Of a stretch of 64,000 nucleotides of DNA, positions 17,141 to 26,962 are shown in pieces. Origin of the DNA: Enterobacter asburiae (lineage in GTDB: Bacteria > Pseudomonadota > Gammaproteobacteria > Enterobacterales > Enterobacteriaceae); NCBI RefSeq assembly GCF_008080435.1, contig NZ_VRKN01000001.1, positions 1 to 64,000 of the forward strand. The letters run 5' to 3'. The notes under the pieces are model-generated. The model was not told where the DNA came from, searched no databases, and saw only the letters and a program-made list of their open reading frames with translations. Within the stretch, counting starts at the first letter, position 1; the number at the start of each line of letters is the position of its first letter. Position numbers and translations under genes: made by a program.

Positions 17141-18391
17141 TTAATGGCCAGAATGCGCGTCGTCAGCAGTTTCAGCGTGGCGCATGCGCTCCAGCGCACC
17201 GGTAATATTGGCCTCCGAGTCAATCAGGAACAGACCGCTGACCACCACCGACTCCCCCTCTTCCAGTCCGCTACCAATGCCGGACTGCTGCTGAGATTCA
17301 TGCTGAACGTGGATCCTTTTTGGTACAAAATTCCCTTCCGCATCAACGGTAATGACGCGCTGTTCTTTGCCGGTATCAATAACGGCCTGGGAGGGGATCA
17401 GCAGCATTTCCTGACTTCGGGTATTCAGCTTCAGGTAAGCATTCATGCCCGGTTTCAGCAGCTCATCCCTGTTAGAGACCTGCAGGCGCACCTGCAGCGT
17501 ACGGGTGGTTTGATCCACGCTCGGCAGAAGACTCCATTTTTCAACCGGGAAGGATTTATCCGGATAAGCCGGTATCGAAACAGCAAACTGCGAGGTATCT
17601 TTCAGCAGATAAGCAATGGATTCAGGCACTGCCGCGCCGATCCAGACCGGATCCATCCCCTGAATTTGCGCCACCACCTTATCTTTGGAAATATTCATGC
17701 CGGTACGCAGGTCAAAGGCCGTGATCACCCCGTCGATCGGCGCCCTGATGGTAAACCGGGTCTGGATGGTTCGTGTCGCACGCAGCCTCTGAATATCCTC
17801 ATCCGGCATACCCGCCAGCCGAAGTCGTTCCAGGACCCCTTTTATTTGGGTCGGCGTTCCGCCGGTGCCGGATAACAGCAGAAACTCGCTCTGCGCCTCT
17901 ACCCAGTCAGGAATGGTAATATCAATAAGCGGCGTGCCTTTCGTCACCTTATCGCCCGTCGTCAGCGGGTACACTTTCTCCACGAAGCCTTCCGCGCGCG
18001 CCTGCACAATGACAAACTGATAGTCGTTATAGCTGACGTTGGCCGGTATCGTCTGGGCATAATTCAGCGTTCCGCGCGTCACCTTTTGCGTTTTTAATCC
18101 CAGGTTCTGGACCTGAGTCGGGTCAACACGTATACCGGCGCTGCTTTTATTGTCGTTTTCATCCGCATATTTCGGCACCAGATCCATATCCATAAACGGC
18201 GATTTACCGGGTTTATCGAATTTTACGTCGGGTTTCATCGGGTCATACCAGAAAAGCACCTTTCTTTCAGCGACGCTATTTTCTGTTTTTCCAGATGAAT
18301 GAAGAGTCTGCCATGCCGTCACCGATATCAGCCCTCCCGCAATAAGGCTGCTGACTATCATGGCAGCATATTTTATTTTTAAAGAGGCCAT
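17141..18391 (-). CDS. silB: Cu/Ag efflux periplasmic adaptor SilB/CusB
   Basis: A 416-residue membrane-fusion protein that links the RND pump to the outer-membrane channel and hands metal to the pump. The N-terminus has a signal-anchor (about 7-25), then a metal-binding segment with the expected methionines: YDPMKPD and [12 protein letters not shown] (about 49-75). Beta-barrel, lipoyl and helical hairpin regions follow ([30 protein letters not shown]). The His-containing C-terminal tail (AHSGH) is also typical. It lies between silF, 11 bases upstream, and silA, 7 bases downstream, in one operon. Confidence 0.92.
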   Translation of the reverse strand: MASLKIKYAAMIVSSLIAGGLISVTAWQTLHSSGKTENSVAERKVLFWYDPMKPDVKFDKPGKSPFMDMDLVPKYADENDNKSSAGIRVDPTQVQNLGLKTQKVTRGTLNYAQTIPANVSYNDYQFVIVQARAEGFVEKVYPLTTGDKVTKGTPLIDITIPDWVEAQSEFLLLSGTGGTPTQIKGVLERLRLAGMPDEDIQRLRATRTIQTRFTIRAPIDGVITAFDLRTGMNISKDKVVAQIQGMDPVWIGAAVPESIAYLLKDTSQFAVSIPAYPDKSFPVEKWSLLPSVDQTTRTLQVRLQVSNRDELLKPGMNAYLKLNTRSQEMLLIPSQAVIDTGKEQRVITVDAEGNFVPKRIHVQHESQQQSGIGSGLEEGESVVVSGLFLIDSEANITGALERMRHAETADDAHSGH

Positions 18392-18402
18392 GCCGTTTCT
18401 CG

Positions 18403-18744
18403 CTATTTAATGCTCTTCAGTAAAGAAATATTGCCCTGCTGAACAAATGAAAAATCAACATGACTGCCGACTTTCAAGGCATTGATACTCTCGTCAACCT
18501 GAATAAAGGTGAAACGCATGGTCATCGCGGGCCAGCCAATCGCCGGGATCGCTTCATGAGAAATCGTGATTTTTTTATTCGTGAGATCAATGTCCTTCAC
18601 GATGCCGGTCCCGGTGATGAGCTGCTCTGAGGTCCCTTCGCTGGCAGCACTCATCCCCTCGTGCTGATGGGTCTGAGCCTGGAGACCGGCAGAAAACACA
18701 ATGGAGATCGCACCGAATACAACAGCCTTAAGTGAATTGCGCAT
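18403..18744 (-). CDS. silF: periplasmic Cu/Ag metallochaperone SilF/CusF
   Basis: A 113-residue protein with a signal peptide ending near AQT (about residue 25). The OB-fold core carries the CusF binding motif HEAIPAIGWPAMTMRF: His, Trp and two Met that bind Cu(I) or Ag(I), with the Trp in a cation-pi contact. It delivers metal to SilB/SilA. A His-rich segment (THQHEG) follows the signal peptide. It is the second gene of the efflux operon, between silC and silB. Confidence 0.92.
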   Translation of the reverse strand: MRNSLKAVVFGAISIVFSAGLQAQTHQHEGMSAASEGTSEQLITGTGIVKDIDLTNKKITISHEAIPAIGWPAMTMRFTFIQVDESINALKVGSHVDFSFVQQGNISLLKSIK

Positions 18745-18772
18745 GTTTATTTTCCTGTTTAATTAAATAACG

Positions 18773-20158
18773 TTATTCGACCCAACCGCCGCCGAGCGCG
18801 GTGAAGAGATTAATTTCATTAACCTGCCGGGCATAAATAAGGTCGAGAATATTTTGCTGTGTAGAAAACAGCGAACGTTCCGCGTCTAATACTTCGATAT
18901 AGCTGACCGCCCCGCTGGAATATAACCCTCTGGCACGCTGCAGGGTGATGCGTAGCGAATCAAGATACCGTTGTTGCGCTGCAAGCTGCTGGTTGATGCT
19001 GTCCCGCAGCGCGAGCGCGTCGGCAACCTGTTTGAAGGCGGACTGAATTTTTTGTTCGTAATTAACAACCGACTGCTGCTGGCGAATTTCGGCCAGCTTC
19101 AGGTTGGCTTTATTCCTGCCCGCATTAAAAATGGGAAGTTCAATTTTAGGAATAAAATTCCACATCCCGCTCCCTGACGTGAACAGGCTGGACAACTCCG
19201 TGCTGCCTGTTGAAAGCCCGCTGGTTAGCGATATGGACGGGAAAAAAGCAGCGCGCGCCGCGCCGATATTCGCATCGGCCGCTTTAAGCTGATACTCCGC
19301 TTCCATAATATCCGGGCGCTGCAGCAGTATCGCTGAGGAAAGATGGGGAGGCAGTTTTACCGGCGCAACGTCGCTGGCGTTCAGGCCGCTGTTGCCCGGG
19401 AGCGCGCGATACGTGCCGAGGACCAGCTGCAGGGCATTATTGGCCTGCGCCAGCTCCCCCTCTCTTTTGGCAATCTCTGCCTGCGTGCTTTCGATCTGTC
19501 CCCGGGCCTGTTCCAGCGCCAGGACATTCGTACTGCCCGTCACCAGCTGCTGCTCAACGAACGCATAAGACTGCTGGTAATTTGTCAGCGTTTCCCGCGC
19601 AATACGCAGCTGTTTATACGCCAGCTGCTGGTTGAAATAGCTCTGCGACACGTTAGAGACGAGCAGGATATGCACCGCGCGACGGGCCTCTTCGCTGGCG
19701 AAATAGTTTTGTCGGTCGGCATCGCTCATGTTCCTCAGCTTGCCGAAGAAGTCGAGTTCATAGCTAAGCGCAAGGCCCGCGTCGTACTGCTGCGTGGTGG
19801 GTTTGTCACTTTTCAGACCACCGCTGTATGTGATACCCGAGGAGGCGTTCAACTGAGGATAACGATCCGCATCCGTCACGTTGAACTGCGCCCGGGCTTC
19901 CTCGACCTTCAGGGCGGCCATTTTTACATCGCGATTGTTGTTCAGGGCTTCCGTAATCAATCCGGCAACCTGAGGATCGACAAAAAAGCGTCGCCAGCCG
20001 GTGTCCTGATACCCCGCCGCTGCTGGCGTCAGGCCGTTACGGGAGAGCGAAAACTGCTGGGGTACAGGTGCTTCCGGTCGCTGGTATTCTGGGGCCAGGG
20101 AGACGCAGCCTGCCAGGATAAATACCGTACTGATGCTTAGTCGTTTTAACAGGAACAT
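18773..20158 (-). CDS. silC: outer-membrane efflux channel SilC/CusC
   Basis: A 461-residue TolC-like outer-membrane factor. The N-terminus has a lipoprotein signal with lipobox LAGC (Cys about 18), followed by SLAPEYQRPEAPVPQQF as in CusC/NodT-type channels. Two OMF repeats with long helices are visible, including the AAFFPSISLT segment typical of the family. It forms the trimeric exit duct for the SilBA pump. First gene of the minus-strand silCFBA operon, diverging from silRS, with the regulator palindrome about 75 bases upstream. Confidence 0.92.
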   Translation of the reverse strand: MFLLKRLSISTVFILAGCVSLAPEYQRPEAPVPQQFSLSRNGLTPAAAGYQDTGWRRFFVDPQVAGLITEALNNNRDVKMAALKVEEARAQFNVTDADRYPQLNASSGITYSGGLKSDKPTTQQYDAGLALSYELDFFGKLRNMSDADRQNYFASEEARRAVHILLVSNVSQSYFNQQLAYKQLRIARETLTNYQQSYAFVEQQLVTGSTNVLALEQARGQIESTQAEIAKREGELAQANNALQLVLGTYRALPGNSGLNASDVAPVKLPPHLSSAILLQRPDIMEAEYQLKAADANIGAARAAFFPSISLTSGLSTGSTELSSLFTSGSGMWNFIPKIELPIFNAGRNKANLKLAEIRQQQSVVNYEQKIQSAFKQVADALALRDSINQQLAAQQRYLDSLRITLQRARGLYSSGAVSYIEVLDAERSLFSTQQNILDLIYARQVNEINLFTALGGGWVE

Positions 20159-20232
20159 AACGGTTCAAATGAAGTCCAGAGTAGTTTTAGGGCTACTCTA
20201 CGGAACGCATCCTGTTTGACGGGTGACAGGAT

Positions 20233-20250
20233 AATGACAATGTTGTCATT
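20233..20250. promoter_or_regulatory. CusR/SilR-type operator palindrome
   Basis: AATGACAA-TG-TTGTCATT is a perfect inverted repeat in the divergent silC/silR interval. It matches the known CusR box (TGACAA...TTGTCA) of the E. coli cus promoter region. It probably controls both silCFBA and silRS. Confidence 0.85.
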
Positions 20251-20320
20251 TTTAGCGTAAGTCATTGTTAACGGTCGCAGGCTCACTAGAATGTCATCAG
20301 CAGCCAGTCAGGGGGGCACG

Positions 20321-21004
20321 ATGAAAATACTGATCGTCGAAGACGAAATTAAAACCGGTGAGTACCTGAGCAAGGGGCTGACTGAAGCGGGGTTTGTTGT
20401 GGACCACGCGGATAATGGTCTGAACGGCTACCATCTCGCCATGACCGCTGAATACGATCTGCTGATTCTGGATATCATGCTGCCCGATGTGAACGGCTGG
20501 GACATTGTCCGCATGCTCCGCGCCGCCGGCAAAGGAATGCCCATACTGTTACTCACGGCTCTCGGCACGATTGAACACCGGGTTAAAGGGCTTGAACTGG
20601 GCGCTGATGATTACCTGATTAAGCCTTTTGCCTTTGCTGAACTGCTCGCCCGGGTCAGAACGCTGCTAAGGCGCGGAAATACGGTGATCGCAGAAAGCCA
20701 GCTTCAGGTAGCAGACCTGACGGTTGACCTCGTGTCGAGAAAGGTAAACCGGGCCGGAAGTCGCATCCTGTTAACCAGCAAAGAGTTCAGCCTGCTGGAG
20801 TTTTTCATGCGTCATCAGGGAGAGGTGCTTCCACGCTCCCTGATTGCCTCCCAGGTGTGGGACATGAATTTTGACAGCGATACAAACGCAATTGATGTGG
20901 CGGTAAAGCGGCTTCGTGCAAAAATCGATAACGATTATGAACCGAAGCTGATCCAGACGGTGCGCGGCGTGGGCTATATGCTGGAGGTGCCGGATGCACG
21001 TTAA
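20321..21004 (+). CDS. silR: Cu/Ag-responsive response regulator SilR/CusR
   Basis: A 227-residue OmpR/PhoB-family regulator. The receiver domain has the acidic pair near residues 8-9 (VEDE), phospho-acceptor Asp in [10 protein letters not shown] (Asp51), and Lys in LIKPF. The winged-helix DNA-binding domain ends with TVRGVGYML. Start at ATG 20321, with GGGGGG about nine bases upstream; an in-frame ATG at 20291 has no such site. Its stop overlaps silS by 11 bases. It activates the divergent efflux operon at the palindrome 70 bases upstream. Sequence details ([17 protein letters not shown]) favour SilR over E. coli CusR. Confidence 0.92.
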   Translation: MKILIVEDEIKTGEYLSKGLTEAGFVVDHADNGLNGYHLAMTAEYDLLILDIMLPDVNGWDIVRMLRAAGKGMPILLLTALGTIEHRVKGLELGADDYLIKPFAFAELLARVRTLLRRGNTVIAESQLQVADLTVDLVSRKVNRAGSRILLTSKEFSLLEFFMRHQGEVLPRSLIASQVWDMNFDSDTNAIDVAVKRLRAKIDNDYEPKLIQTVRGVGYMLEVPDAR

Positions 21005-22448
21005 TCTCCCCAGGCGCCCTTTTTCGCTTGCCCTGCGGCTGACCTTTTTTATCAGTCTCTCCACGATACTGGCCTTTTTCGCGTTTACCTGGTTTATGCT
21101 CCATTCCGTTGAAAAGCATTTTGCCGAGCAGGATATCAGCGATCTGCAGCAAATCAGCACCGCGATGCACCGCATACTGCAATCGCCGGTCGATCCCGAT
21201 CAAAAGAAAATCAGCAAGATCAAAGAGTCGATTGCCAGCTACCGCAACGTGGCCGTCCTGCTCCTGGATCCGCAGGGAAATACCCTGTTCAGCTCGGCGC
21301 AAGGGGCGGCACTGGGCCCTGCGATGAACACGGCGGATTTTAGCGAACACCGTCGCACACAGGATGTGTTTCTCTGGACGGTTGAAGACCCTGCCGCAAA
21401 CATGCACGCCGGGTCCGACATGAAAATGGAAACGTACCGGATTATCGCCTCTTCAGGAACGGCAACGCTGCAGGGCAAAACGCAGGACTACGTCATGCTG
21501 ATCGGGCTCTCCATTAATTTTCATCTGCACTACCTTGAGGCGCTAAAAAAGAATCTCCTGGCGATTGCCACGGCGATCAGCCTGCTGATTATCCTTGTCA
21601 TTCGCATCGCGGTTCGTCAGGGACATTTGCCCCTGCGTAACGTCAGCAACGCCATTAAAAATATCACTTCAGAAAACCTGGATGCGCGGCTGGAGCCGTC
21701 CCGCGTGCCCGTTGAGCTGGAACAGCTGGTCATCTCCTTCAACCATATGATCGAAAAAATTGAAGATGTGTTTACCCGTCAGGCGAATTTTTCCGCCGAT
21801 ATCGCGCATGAAATCAGAACCCCCATCACCAACCTGGTGACGCAAACGGAAATCGCGCTGAGCCAGAACCGCTCACAGAAAGAGCTGGAAGATGTTCTTT
21901 ACTCCAGTCTTGAAGAGTACAACCGGATGACCCGGATGGTCAGCGACATGCTTTTCCTGGCACAAGCGGATAATAATCAGCTCATCCCTGACCGGGTGAT
22001 GTTTGATTTAAGTGCCGAGGTGATGAAAGTCTTCGATTTCTTCGAAGCCTGGGCGGAAGAACGCAACATCACGCTGAAATTTAACGGGATGCCCTGCCTG
22101 ATAGAAGGCGATCCTCAGATGTTCAGAAGAGCAATGAATAATCTGCTCTCCAATGCCCTGCGCTATACGCCAGCAGGGAAAGCGGTGACGGTCTCCATCA
22201 GAAATCAGGATAACGTCGTTGAACTGATGATAGAAAATCCCGGTACGCCGATCCCGCACGAGCATCTGCCAAAGCTGTTTGACCGTTTCTATCGCGTCGA
22301 TCCGTCCAGGCAGCGCAAAGGCGAAGGCAGCGGGATCGGGCTTGCCATCGTGAAGTCCATCGTCACCGCGCACCACGGAAAAGTCCGCGTGGAATCGGAT
22401 GGGGTCTCGACACGCTTCATCCTCTCCGTGCCGGGAAAAGTGACCTGA
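20994..22448 (+). CDS. silS: Cu/Ag sensor histidine kinase SilS/CusS
   Basis: A 484-residue membrane kinase. Two transmembrane helices (about 13-36 and 186-205) flank a periplasmic sensor loop that includes a Met/His-containing stretch ([15 protein letters not shown]). HAMP, then the H-box [11 protein letters not shown] with the phospho-accepting His, the N-box [12 protein letters not shown], and glycine boxes [12 protein letters not shown] follow. It detects periplasmic Ag(I)/Cu(I) and phosphorylates SilR. Translation starts inside the end of silR, so the two are coupled. Its stop is four bases from the converging LysR gene. Confidence 0.92.
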   Translation: MHVNLPRRPFSLALRLTFFISLSTILAFFAFTWFMLHSVEKHFAEQDISDLQQISTAMHRILQSPVDPDQKKISKIKESIASYRNVAVLLLDPQGNTLFSSAQGAALGPAMNTADFSEHRRTQDVFLWTVEDPAANMHAGSDMKMETYRIIASSGTATLQGKTQDYVMLIGLSINFHLHYLEALKKNLLAIATAISLLIILVIRIAVRQGHLPLRNVSNAIKNITSENLDARLEPSRVPVELEQLVISFNHMIEKIEDVFTRQANFSADIAHEIRTPITNLVTQTEIALSQNRSQKELEDVLYSSLEEYNRMTRMVSDMLFLAQADNNQLIPDRVMFDLSAEVMKVFDFFEAWAEERNITLKFNGMPCLIEGDPQMFRRAMNNLLSNALRYTPAGKAVTVSIRNQDNVVELMIENPGTPIPHEHLPKLFDRFYRVDPSRQRKGEGSGIGLAIVKSIVTAHHGKVRVESDGVSTRFILSVPGKVT

Positions 22449-22452
22449 GGCG

Positions 22453-23358
22453 TCAGCGTACAGGCCGACACACTTCCAGTACTTTTTCCCTGAGCCATCG
22501 ATGCCCCGGCTCCCTTTCCATCCGCGGATGCCACATTTGTGACACCGTAATGGTCCGGGTTTTAAACGGCAGCTCAAAGACGTGTACGCGCTCGTTCATC
22601 GGCTGATTGAGCAAGTACAACGCCGGCACCATGGCAATCAGATCGGACGCCAGCGCCACGGATAACGCCGTCGGAAACCCGGGCACCACGCTGGCGATCT
22701 TGCGTTTCATCCCCCGTTCCGCCAGCGCGTCATCGACAAACCCGTGTAACGATCCGTCCGGTGAGGCCACCACATGGCCCCACGCGATATAATCGTCAAG
22801 GCTGACATCAGGCTGTGATGACAGCGGATGCCCCTTGCGCACCGCGCCAACAAACCGATCCTGAAAGAGCCTTTGCAGCCGTATTTCAGGCCCCATATTG
22901 CTCTGCACGCCGATCTCCAGGTCGACAAGCCCCTCGCGCAAGTAGCGCGACGTTTTTTCAGGTTTCGGCGAGAAGCGGATGCATACCCCGGGCGCAACGC
23001 TCGCCACCGCCGCAATCAGCAGTGGCCCAAACGCCACCACAAAACCGTCGTTGGCTCTGATGGTAAACAGCCGTTCGAGACTTTCCACCTTCAGCGTGTC
23101 GGTGGAGGGCTGAAGCACAGCCCTCGCCTCATGCACGGCGCTTCTGGCGCGATCCCGCGTGGCTTCGGCCCAGGGCGTCAGCACCATATGACGCCCGGCG
23201 CGCACCAGAATAGGATCGCCGGTCACCTCCCGCAGCCTGCTCAGGGTGCGGCTCATGGCGGAAGTGCTCAGGTTCAAACGTCGCGCCGCGCCCGCCACGC
23301 TGGCTTCTGCGAGCAGAATGTCGAGTGCAACCAGAAGGTTAAAATCAGGATCGGACAC
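22453..23358 (-). CDS. LysR-family transcriptional regulator
   Basis: A 301-residue LTTR. The N-terminal winged helix (about 1-60) reads FNLLVALDILLAEASVAGAARRLNLSTSAMSRTLSRLRE, and the C-terminal two-lobed effector domain runs from about residue 90. It is the NodD-like subtype that starts with a DFNLL motif. It diverges from an MFS drug transporter across 117 bases, the usual layout for a LysR regulator controlling its neighbour. Effector unknown. Converges with silS with four bases between stops. Confidence 0.85.
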   Translation of the reverse strand: MSDPDFNLLVALDILLAEASVAGAARRLNLSTSAMSRTLSRLREVTGDPILVRAGRHMVLTPWAEATRDRARSAVHEARAVLQPSTDTLKVESLERLFTIRANDGFVVAFGPLLIAAVASVAPGVCIRFSPKPEKTSRYLREGLVDLEIGVQSNMGPEIRLQRLFQDRFVGAVRKGHPLSSQPDVSLDDYIAWGHVVASPDGSLHGFVDDALAERGMKRKIASVVPGFPTALSVALASDLIAMVPALYLLNQPMNERVHVFELPFKTRTITVSQMWHPRMEREPGHRWLREKVLEVCRPVR

Positions 23359-23475
23359 GATGACTCCTCAGATAAGGCGTTATATGCAACGATTAAGTGC
23401 AACTGATGCGTCTTCCGCCCTGTATACCGCATGATTATAGTTTCGTCATCACTATTCTTATCCGGAGTCACGACG

Positions 23476-24891
23476 ATGACGCTATTTTCAAACCAGCCCG
23501 GCGATGAAGGTTTACCCGGGCATGAACGCGCCAGGGTGATGGCCGCCGTCATGACCACCACGCTGATGGGCGTCTTTGACGGCACCATGATCAACATCGC
23601 GCTGCCCTCCATGGCAAGGGCGATGCAGGTTCCCGCGAACGTGGCGGTCTGGTTCGCCAACGGTTACCTGCTGTCAGCAGCAATGACGTTAGCCATCTTC
23701 GCTGCGCTGGCGGCGCGCGTGGGCTACCGCCCGGTTTTTCTGGCCGGGCTTGCCACCTTCACGCTCACCTCGCTCGGCTGCGCGCTGGCAAAAACGCCGG
23801 AAATGTTAACCGGGATGCGTATTCTGCAGGGCATCGGCGGCGCGGCCACCCTGAGTATCGCCCCGGCCATCCTGCGATCCGTTTTTCCGGGTCGACTGCT
23901 TGGCCGCATTCTGGGACTGCACGCTCTGCTTATCGCCTCCAGCACGGCGATTGCCCCTGTACTGGGCGGAACCCTACTGGACGCGCTGAGCTGGCAGTGG
24001 TTGTTCGCCATTAACATTATCCCGGGCAGCATCGCCCTGCTGCTGGCATGGCGGGCATTACCGCGCGAAACGTCCGTTGACCGCTCACCCTTTGATGCGC
24101 CGGGCGCTGTGCTCTCCGCCGTGCTGTTAGGTTCGACAATCATGATGGCCAACAGTCTTCAGCGCGTGACGCAACACATTAACCTGGAGGCTGTATGCTG
24201 GGGACTTCTCGCTCTGGTCAGCGCCCTCGCCTTTATCTGGCGTATTCGGCGCGCACAAAGTCCCATACTGCCGCCCGTGATGTTCAAAAACGGACGCTTT
24301 ACCCTCGCCGCCCTGACCTCGCTGGCCTCGTTTGTGAGCCAGGGCATCACCTTTGTCGCGCTGCCGTTCCTGTTTCAGAGCGTATATGGCTACAGCCCGG
24401 TGGTCTCCGCGCTGCTGTTCACCCCGTGGCCGATTGGCATCGTGCTGATAGCGCCGCACGCGGGGCGTTGGGCAGATACGGTTTCCGCACCGCTGATCTC
24501 GACAATCGGGCTGATGATTTTTGTCGGTGGACTGGTCCTGCTGGCGACATTGCCGGACAGCCCTTCCGCATGGAATATCTGTCTGCGCAGTCTGGTTTGC
24601 GGGATTGGATTTGGGTGCTTTCAGAGCCCCAATAACCGGGAAATGCTCTCTAACGTGGCGCGGGAACATGCCAGCTATGCCTCCGGCGTGTTGTCTATCG
24701 TCAGGACATTCGGCCAGTGTCTCGGTGCCGCCGCGGTGGGCGTACTGCTGGCCGCGACAACCGGGGGCGACCATCAAACGCTTGATGACCGGGCCGTGCA
24801 TTTTGCGTTGTGGCTAGCCGTCATCGCCTCGACGGGATCGGTCTTGTTTAGCGTGAGCAGGCTGCGCCCTGCGGTTCGGGCATCAGCCTGA
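23476..24891 (+). CDS. MFS multidrug transporter, DHA2 (14-TM, EmrB/QacA) family
   Basis: 471 residues from ATG 23476, which has CCGGAG ten bases upstream; an in-frame ATG at 23431 lacks one. Fourteen membrane helices are predictable. The DHA2 landmarks are present: GVFDGTMINIALPSMARAM in helix 1, the WFANGYLL helix 2 start, GxxxDR-equivalent loop VGYRPVF, and the antiporter motif ILGLHALLIASSTAIAPVLGGTL in helix 5. It probably exports drugs or dyes by proton antiport; substrate unknown. The divergent LysR gene is the likely regulator. Confidence 0.85.
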   Translation: MTLFSNQPGDEGLPGHERARVMAAVMTTTLMGVFDGTMINIALPSMARAMQVPANVAVWFANGYLLSAAMTLAIFAALAARVGYRPVFLAGLATFTLTSLGCALAKTPEMLTGMRILQGIGGAATLSIAPAILRSVFPGRLLGRILGLHALLIASSTAIAPVLGGTLLDALSWQWLFAINIIPGSIALLLAWRALPRETSVDRSPFDAPGAVLSAVLLGSTIMMANSLQRVTQHINLEAVCWGLLALVSALAFIWRIRRAQSPILPPVMFKNGRFTLAALTSLASFVSQGITFVALPFLFQSVYGYSPVVSALLFTPWPIGIVLIAPHAGRWADTVSAPLISTIGLMIFVGGLVLLATLPDSPSAWNICLRSLVCGIGFGCFQSPNNREMLSNVAREHASYASGVLSIVRTFGQCLGAAAVGVLLAATTGGDHQTLDDRAVHFALWLAVIASTGSVLFSVSRLRPAVRASA

Positions 24892-24894
24892 TTC

Positions 24895-24950
24895 GCCCGG
24901 CGGCGCTACGCTTGCACAATGTAGGCCGGGTAAGCGCAGCGCCACCCGGC
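24895..24950. repeat. REP/BIME-type palindromic repeat
   Basis: GCCCGGCGGCGCTACGC pairs with GCGCAGCGCCACCCGGC around a GTAGGCCGGG core. Similar copies are at 35755-35824 and 48735-48804. It lies between the stops of two converging genes, the usual REP position, and may stabilise or end transcripts. Confidence 0.85.
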
Positions 24951-24970
24951 AAAAAAGACGACTCGTTTGT

Positions 24971-25966
24971 TTACTCCAGCGCCAGCAGCGCAAAGCTAGC
25001 CAGCCAGTGTCCGCCGCTGTAGTGGCTGCCGACCACATGTTCTACGCTCGCCTCCAGGTGTTTCGTCATAGCATCACGCAGCGCCTGCTGCGACGGATGG
25101 TTAGCAGGTAGCGCTTTGGCAATATGCTTCATGCACCAGGCGCGGCTGAGGTTTAACCCATCGAGATGGGCGATTTTCGGGTCAGTACGATCGCTCACTT
25201 CCGCCGGGTTCATCAGCGCCGCAACGGAGCCGACATCCGGCAGAAACGCGTCAAACCAGGCCGGGAAGTCTTCCAACACCTTGCTCATCAGCAGCGCTTC
25301 CGTCAGCGCCCCGGAAATATACTCATCACCGCCGGGTTCGTAGTGCGCCGGATAGCGCGTGTCGGCGAGATAAAACCGCTCCGCCGCCGTCACAATCGCC
25401 TGCTCAAGCGCGCTATCTTCTACGGCCCGGGCATAATCCAGCCCAAGCGCCAGGGCAAACGCGGTGTTGTAGTGCGTCCCGACGCGGATCGGATAGGTCA
25501 ACTTGCTGAGGTAATCCACCAGCCGGTTGCGAATATCCTGGGTTAACGGCTCAAGCATCTGGTACCAGCCTGCGGCCTGCGGCAGCGACGACTGTTTTAG
25601 CTCCTGGGCCAGCGCCAGCAGCCAGCCGTAGCCATACGGGCGCTCAAACGAGGCGCGGAACGGCGCGGTGAAATAGGCCAACTCCTTCGCCACGTTATCT
25701 TCCGTCAGGTGCTCGTCGAAAAGCGCGACGATCGCGTCCCTGCACGGCAGTTTCGGGTAGCGGCGCACGCAGCGCAGCAGCAACCAGTAGCCGTGCACCG
25801 CCGAATGCCAGTCGAAACAGCCGTAGAAAATCGGATGCAGTTCGCGAGGCGGCAGAACATCGCCATCATCATTCAGCAGGTGCATGATGTGGTTCGGGTA
25901 TTCCTGGCGCAAATAGGTCAAAGGCATTCGGGCAAACGCGTCAGCCTGATGTTGCGTTAATTCCAT
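24971..25966 (-). CDS. DUF2891 family protein
   Basis: A 331-residue soluble protein, helical and rich in Trp, Tyr and His. Recognisable DUF2891 segments are HPIFYGCFDWHSAVHGYWLLLR (about 44-65) and RPYGYGWLLALAQEL. The fold resembles alpha/alpha toroids of carbohydrate enzymes, but I know of no demonstrated activity. It is the last gene of an operon, nine bases after a DUF979 gene and downstream of DUF969. The DUF969/DUF979 pair is a predicted two-part transporter; family context elsewhere includes pyroglutamyl peptidase, so a role in peptide or 5-oxoproline use is possible but not shown. Confidence 0.8.
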   Translation of the reverse strand: MELTQHQADAFARMPLTYLRQEYPNHIMHLLNDDGDVLPPRELHPIFYGCFDWHSAVHGYWLLLRCVRRYPKLPCRDAIVALFDEHLTEDNVAKELAYFTAPFRASFERPYGYGWLLALAQELKQSSLPQAAGWYQMLEPLTQDIRNRLVDYLSKLTYPIRVGTHYNTAFALALGLDYARAVEDSALEQAIVTAAERFYLADTRYPAHYEPGGDEYISGALTEALLMSKVLEDFPAWFDAFLPDVGSVAALMNPAEVSDRTDPKIAHLDGLNLSRAWCMKHIAKALPANHPSQQALRDAMTKHLEASVEHVVGSHYSGGHWLASFALLALE

Positions 25967-25975
25967 AACCGCTCC

Positions 25976-26962
25976 TTAGCGAAACACGAGGAAATACATT
26001 AGGAACACGTTCACCACCAGCAGGGTTAACGCGGTCGGTATCTGGATCTTGATCACCTGATATTTGTCTTTCAGCTCCAGCAGCGCGGCGGGAACAATAT
26101 TGAAGTTCGCGGCCATCGGCGTCATCAGCGTGCCGCAATAGCCCGCGTACATGCCAATCGCCAGCAGCGGCGCCGGGTTCCCGTGATGCACGTTGATCAG
26201 GAACGGTAAGGCGATACCGGCGCTTAATACCGGGAAGGCCGCAAAGGCATTCCCCATGATCATGGTAAACAGCGCCATCCCCACGCAGTAAATCACCACC
26301 AGCATAAACCGGTTATCCGGGTTAACGAAAAGGCTCACCACCTTCTGTACCGAATCGCCGGTATTGGCCGCCACGAACACGCCGCCGAGCATGGCCAGCA
26401 TCTGCGGCAGGATCACCGCCCAGCCGATGGTATCGACAAGACGACGAGACTGACGAATGGCATGCAGCGGTGTGCCTTTGGTCAGCCACCAGCCGGTGAG
26501 GATCGCCGCGACGCAGGCCACGCACAGCGCCGCCAGGGTGAGCTGTTTCTGATCGAGCAGGAACACGCCGCCAATCGACACGCCCTTCAGGAACAATGTC
26601 CCGATCACGGTCACCACGGGGATCATCAGCGCCGGTAAGAACAGCCAGTTTTTGAGTCGATTCGACGACGCGACGCGCGCCTCCTCGGTGGACATTTTAT
26701 AATGCCCTTTCCCGACGAGACCAAAACCCGCCAGCAGCGCGATAACGATGACACCGCCGCCAATGATCCGGTACGCCAGCGATTTACCCAGTTCCTGCAC
26801 CATCAGGTCGCCAAACAGGAAGATCCCGCCGAATAAAAACCAGAACAGCGCCGTGGTAAAGCGTTTAGGGTTGGCGCGATCGCGCAGGGTCATCACAACC
26901 AGCAGCATCACGACAAAGCCGATCAGGTAGTACACGCGGTTAATGGTGATAAGCGTCATCAT
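25976..26962 (-). CDS. DUF979 family membrane protein (predicted permease half)
   Basis: A 328-residue integral membrane protein with about nine helices. It starts MMTLITINRVYYLIGFVVML and includes a conserved glycine-rich segment (MYAGYCGTLMTPMAANFN, about 277-294) that looks like a substrate loop. It is always paired with DUF969 as far as I recall; the two start and stop codons overlap by four bases here (26959-26962), showing translational coupling. The pair is predicted to form one transporter. Substrate not known. Confidence 0.82.
   Translation of the reverse strand: MMTLITINRVYYLIGFVVMLLVVMTLRDRANPKRFTTALFWFLFGGIFLFGDLMVQELGKSLAYRIIGGGVIVIALLAGFGLVGKGHYKMSTEEARVASSNRLKNWLFLPALMIPVVTVIGTLFLKGVSIGGVFLLDQKQLTLAALCVACVAAILTGWWLTKGTPLHAIRQSRRLVDTIGWAVILPQMLAMLGGVFVAANTGDSVQKVVSLFVNPDNRFMLVVIYCVGMALFTMIMGNAFAAFPVLSAGIALPFLINVHHGNPAPLLAIGMYAGYCGTLMTPMAANFNIVPAALLELKDKYQVIKIQIPTALTLLVVNVFLMYFLVFR

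Noticed and set aside
17134-17223. 30-codon N-terminal extension of SilA
   Set aside because: It lies inside silB; the GGAGACG-ATG-ATG at 17133 gives the family's normal N-terminus.
17030-17875. 281-codon open frame antisense to silB
   Set aside because: silB is certain by motifs, so this is a GC-rich shadow frame.
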